Assembly (NCBI RefSeq): GCF_009604455.1
Contig: NZ_WEGL01000006.1
Coordinates: 248,001-312,000, forward strand
Reading direction: 5' to 3'
Length of the DNA: 64,000 nucleotides
Source of the DNA: Streptomyces sp. RB17
Lineage (GTDB): Bacteria > Actinomycetota > Actinomycetes > Streptomycetales > Streptomycetaceae
Under the pieces are notes generated by a model that was given only the letters and a program-made list of their open reading frames with translations, was not told the DNA's origin and ran no database searches. The translations under genes were made by a program, and so were the position numbers. This document shows positions 62,093 to 64,000 of the stretch, in pieces. Every line of letters begins with the position of its first letter. Positions within the stretch are counted from its first letter, which is position 1.

Positions 62093-63830
62093 GACGCGAG
62101 GACGCGGGGCGCGGGCGGAGTACGACGTCCTCGTCCCGCACCCCGGCGATCCGCAGGGTCAGCAGCGCCTCGCCCGGCGGAAGACCCTGCCGCAGCCGGG
62201 CGTAGACGATCGCCGCGGCGAGCCCGGGCGACGTCGCCGGTCCGGTCACCGCCGCCTCGACCACCCGGCCGTCGCGCAGCCCCACCAGATGGCCACCGCC
62301 CCGCACCGCGCAGGCGGCCAGCAGACCGCCGGGCAGCCGCGCCAGGGTGTCACGGATCCAGCGCAGCGCCTCGGGAACCGATCCGGCCCGGTCGGCCCGC
62401 TCGATCACCGAGGCGCTCTCCAGCAGTCGGCGGTCGCGTTCCGCGTCCGAACAGGCCAGATGCGCGAAGCGGTACGGCGCCGCCGCGAGGCCCTCTTCCT
62501 CGGCCGCCGGTCCGCCGTGCGCGTAGGCCCGTGCGTCGGCCGGATACCGGCGCACCGACACGACCGGACCGGCCGGCGCCTCGGCGGCCTCGGTGACGAC
62601 CAGCCAGGAGGTGACGGACCCGGCCGCCTGTTCCGGCACGGGCAGCAGCAGGTCCGGCGGGGGCGCGGAGACCGGCTCGGGAAGATCCAGCAACTCGTAG
62701 ACGGCCGCGCGGAGCCGCGCCGATGCCCGGCCCGAGTCGGCGAAGGCCCGCCGTGTCATCCGGGCGTACCGCTCGGGGGCGTGGTCGCGTACGGCGTCCT
62801 CGACCTGAGCCGCCAGATCGCCGCCGGGATCCAGGCGCGGTGTCACGTCCGCCAGATCGTGCGCGGCCGTCCCCGGTACCGCGTCGGCGCCGAACGCGCC
62901 GAGCAGCACCGGATGGCCGAGCGCGGCGCCGTACAGGGTCACCGAGCCGTGGTCGCCGATCACCACGTCCGCCGCGACGAGTGCCGGCCGCCAGGCGTGC
63001 ACGGGCGGCATCACCAGCAGGCCCGCGTCGAGCGCCGAGGCCTGGAGCGCACGGATCTGCCACGCCCCGTGTGCCGCCCAGACATTGGGGTGGACCACGG
63101 CCGCGACCCGGTAGGCGTCGTGGGGGAGCGCGCCCAGCAGTCGGACCGGCAGATCCGGATGCCGGCCGAGCAGGGAGGTCGGCCCCCAGGTGGAGCTGAT
63201 CACGACGAGCCGCAGGCCCTCGGCGACACCGAGCGCCCGCCGGTAGGCGTCCCTGCGGGCCCGGGCGGCGAGCAGTTCGTCGTAGCAGGGGTCGCCCAGC
63301 AGCAGGGTGCGGCCGGCGGTCTTCGGGTGCGCGGCGAGGAGCTGTCGTTCCTGGTCCGGGTGCGATACGGCGAGCCAGGCCCGGCCGGACTCCAGCAGCG
63401 CGTCGGGGACGAGCCCGGACAGCCGGTCGTGCGCCCCGCGCGCGTCCGGGACCCGCTTCTGGAAGCCCACGCCGTGCGGCAGCACCAGCACCGGGCAGTC
63501 GCCCTCCGGTATGTCCACGTTCTCGCTGGCCGTGAGGACGAGATCAGGGCCTATGTGCGCCAGCTGGTCCCAGGGCATGACCCGGCATCCGGAGTCCCGG
63601 AGGATCTCCCGCACCCCGTCGGCGAACGCGGAGGTGGGGTCGTGGGCGAAGACGACGCTCACTCGGGGGTCGTCGCGGACCAGCGCGGGCAGCGCCTCCA
63701 GCACGCGCACCGTGGAGGTGACGGTGCGCGCGGCGACGACGAGCGTCCGCTCGGCGGGGAAGGTACGCCAGCGGTGGGCGTCGGGGCCTACAGGGACGCG
63801 TAGGAAACCGCCGGAGGGGCTACCGGACAC
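62085..63830 (-). CDS. Putative GT-B fold glycosyl/glycerophosphotransferase-like protein
   Basis: 581 residues, no signal peptide. First two thirds resemble CDP-glycerol glycerophosphotransferase and related GT-B enzymes: RTLVVAARTVTSTVRVLEALPALV, VLVLPHGVGFQKR, VISSTWGPTSLLGRHPDLPVRLLGALP, HPNVWAAHG, LVAADVVIGDHGSVTLYGAALGHPVLLGAFG. The C-terminal 180 residues, with YRFAHLACSDAERDRRLLESASVIERADR, are unassigned. Start GTG at 63830 or 63833. Longer frames run through the 7-bp repeat array. It converges on the STAND gene with an 8-bp overlap. Substrate unknown; cell-envelope polymer synthesis is plausible. Confidence 0.75.
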   Translation of the reverse strand: MSGSPSGGFLRVPVGPDAHRWRTFPAERTLVVAARTVTSTVRVLEALPALVRDDPRVSVVFAHDPTSAFADGVREILRDSGCRVMPWDQLAHIGPDLVLTASENVDIPEGDCPVLVLPHGVGFQKRVPDARGAHDRLSGLVPDALLESGRAWLAVSHPDQERQLLAAHPKTAGRTLLLGDPCYDELLAARARRDAYRRALGVAEGLRLVVISSTWGPTSLLGRHPDLPVRLLGALPHDAYRVAAVVHPNVWAAHGAWQIRALQASALDAGLLVMPPVHAWRPALVAADVVIGDHGSVTLYGAALGHPVLLGAFGADAVPGTAAHDLADVTPRLDPGGDLAAQVEDAVRDHAPERYARMTRRAFADSGRASARLRAAVYELLDLPEPVSAPPPDLLLPVPEQAAGSVTSWLVVTEAAEAPAGPVVSVRRYPADARAYAHGGPAAEEEGLAAAPYRFAHLACSDAERDRRLLESASVIERADRAGSVPEALRWIRDTLARLPGGLLAACAVRGGGHLVGLRDGRVVEAAVTGPATSPGLAAAIVYARLRQGLPPGEALLTLRIAGVRDEDVVLRPRPASSRLS

Positions 63831-63851
63831 CACGTCCCCGCCCGAGCCCCA

Positions 63852-63912
<61 letters not shown>

Positions 63913-64000
63913 GACCGTCGCCGTATCACGTGACACGTTGGCTGACAACCCTTCAGATCGGCTCGGCTCCGGCGGACCGCACCACGGTAACGAATCACGC

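Overview
The window is very GC-rich DNA of the kind found in Streptomyces. It has dense two-strand coding, GTG and TTG starts beside clear Shine-Dalgarno sites, a four-gene conservon (histidine kinase, roadblock, DUF742, GTPase), DUF6397 and DUF5709 proteins, a DUF3516-type helicase, and a MsiK-style sugar transporter that lacks its own ATPase. No rRNA, tRNA, CRISPR array or complete insertion sequence was found.

Layout. 1-7.1 kb: divergent xylB/xylA, a secreted phytase-like esterase, and an overlapping SWIM zinc-finger/SNF2 helicase pair. 7.1-12.6 kb: small conserved proteins, an MpaB-like oxygenase, a divergent PadR regulator/alpha-beta hydrolase pair sharing a palindromic operator, and a methyltransferase. 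12.7-18.7 kb: a putative signalling island in which an MHYT sensor precedes a conservon with a NIT-domain kinase, followed by a PPOX flavoprotein and a second roadblock protein. 18.8-26 kb: DUF6397, TesB thioesterase, DUF3516 helicase, a membrane YdjM-like protein, zinc-free ribosomal protein L31, DUF5709, then four 102-bp tandem repeats. 26-38.4 kb: a heterodimeric ABC exporter with one degenerate ATP site, an L,D-transpeptidase-like lipoprotein, a secreted PNGase-A-like enzyme, a MarR-controlled ABC exporter, MltG, a flavin monooxygenase and YjbQ.

38.4-59.1 kb looks accessory. It opens at the 3' end of yjbQ, where a 45-bp sequence occurs that is found again (39/45 identical, same orientation) at 59.1 kb, and an ISAs1-type transposase remnant lies just inside. 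The segment carries a glycan-utilisation locus: two secreted clan GH-A glycosidases, a LacI regulator, a binding protein with two permeases, and a cytoplasmic (alpha/alpha)6 glycosidase. Four CGAACCGGTTCG palindromes lie in the divergent control region, one just after a TTGACA-17-TACCTT promoter. A cold-shock gene with a remnant of a DEAD-box helicase, a P450, and a copper-type cell-envelope cluster (two cupredoxins, a CopC-CopD fusion, a YceI-like protein and a Pro/Ser-rich anchored protein) complete it.

59.6-64 kb: a STAND ATPase with a TPR-like tail converges on a putative GT-B type transferase whose 5' side carries an array of 8 full copies of a 7-bp repeat.

The strongest candidates for undescribed biology are the CGAACCGGTTCG glycan regulon, the cupredoxin with a duplicated His/Met-containing C-terminal module and its partners, the MHYT-conservon assembly, and the possible degraded 20.7-kb island.
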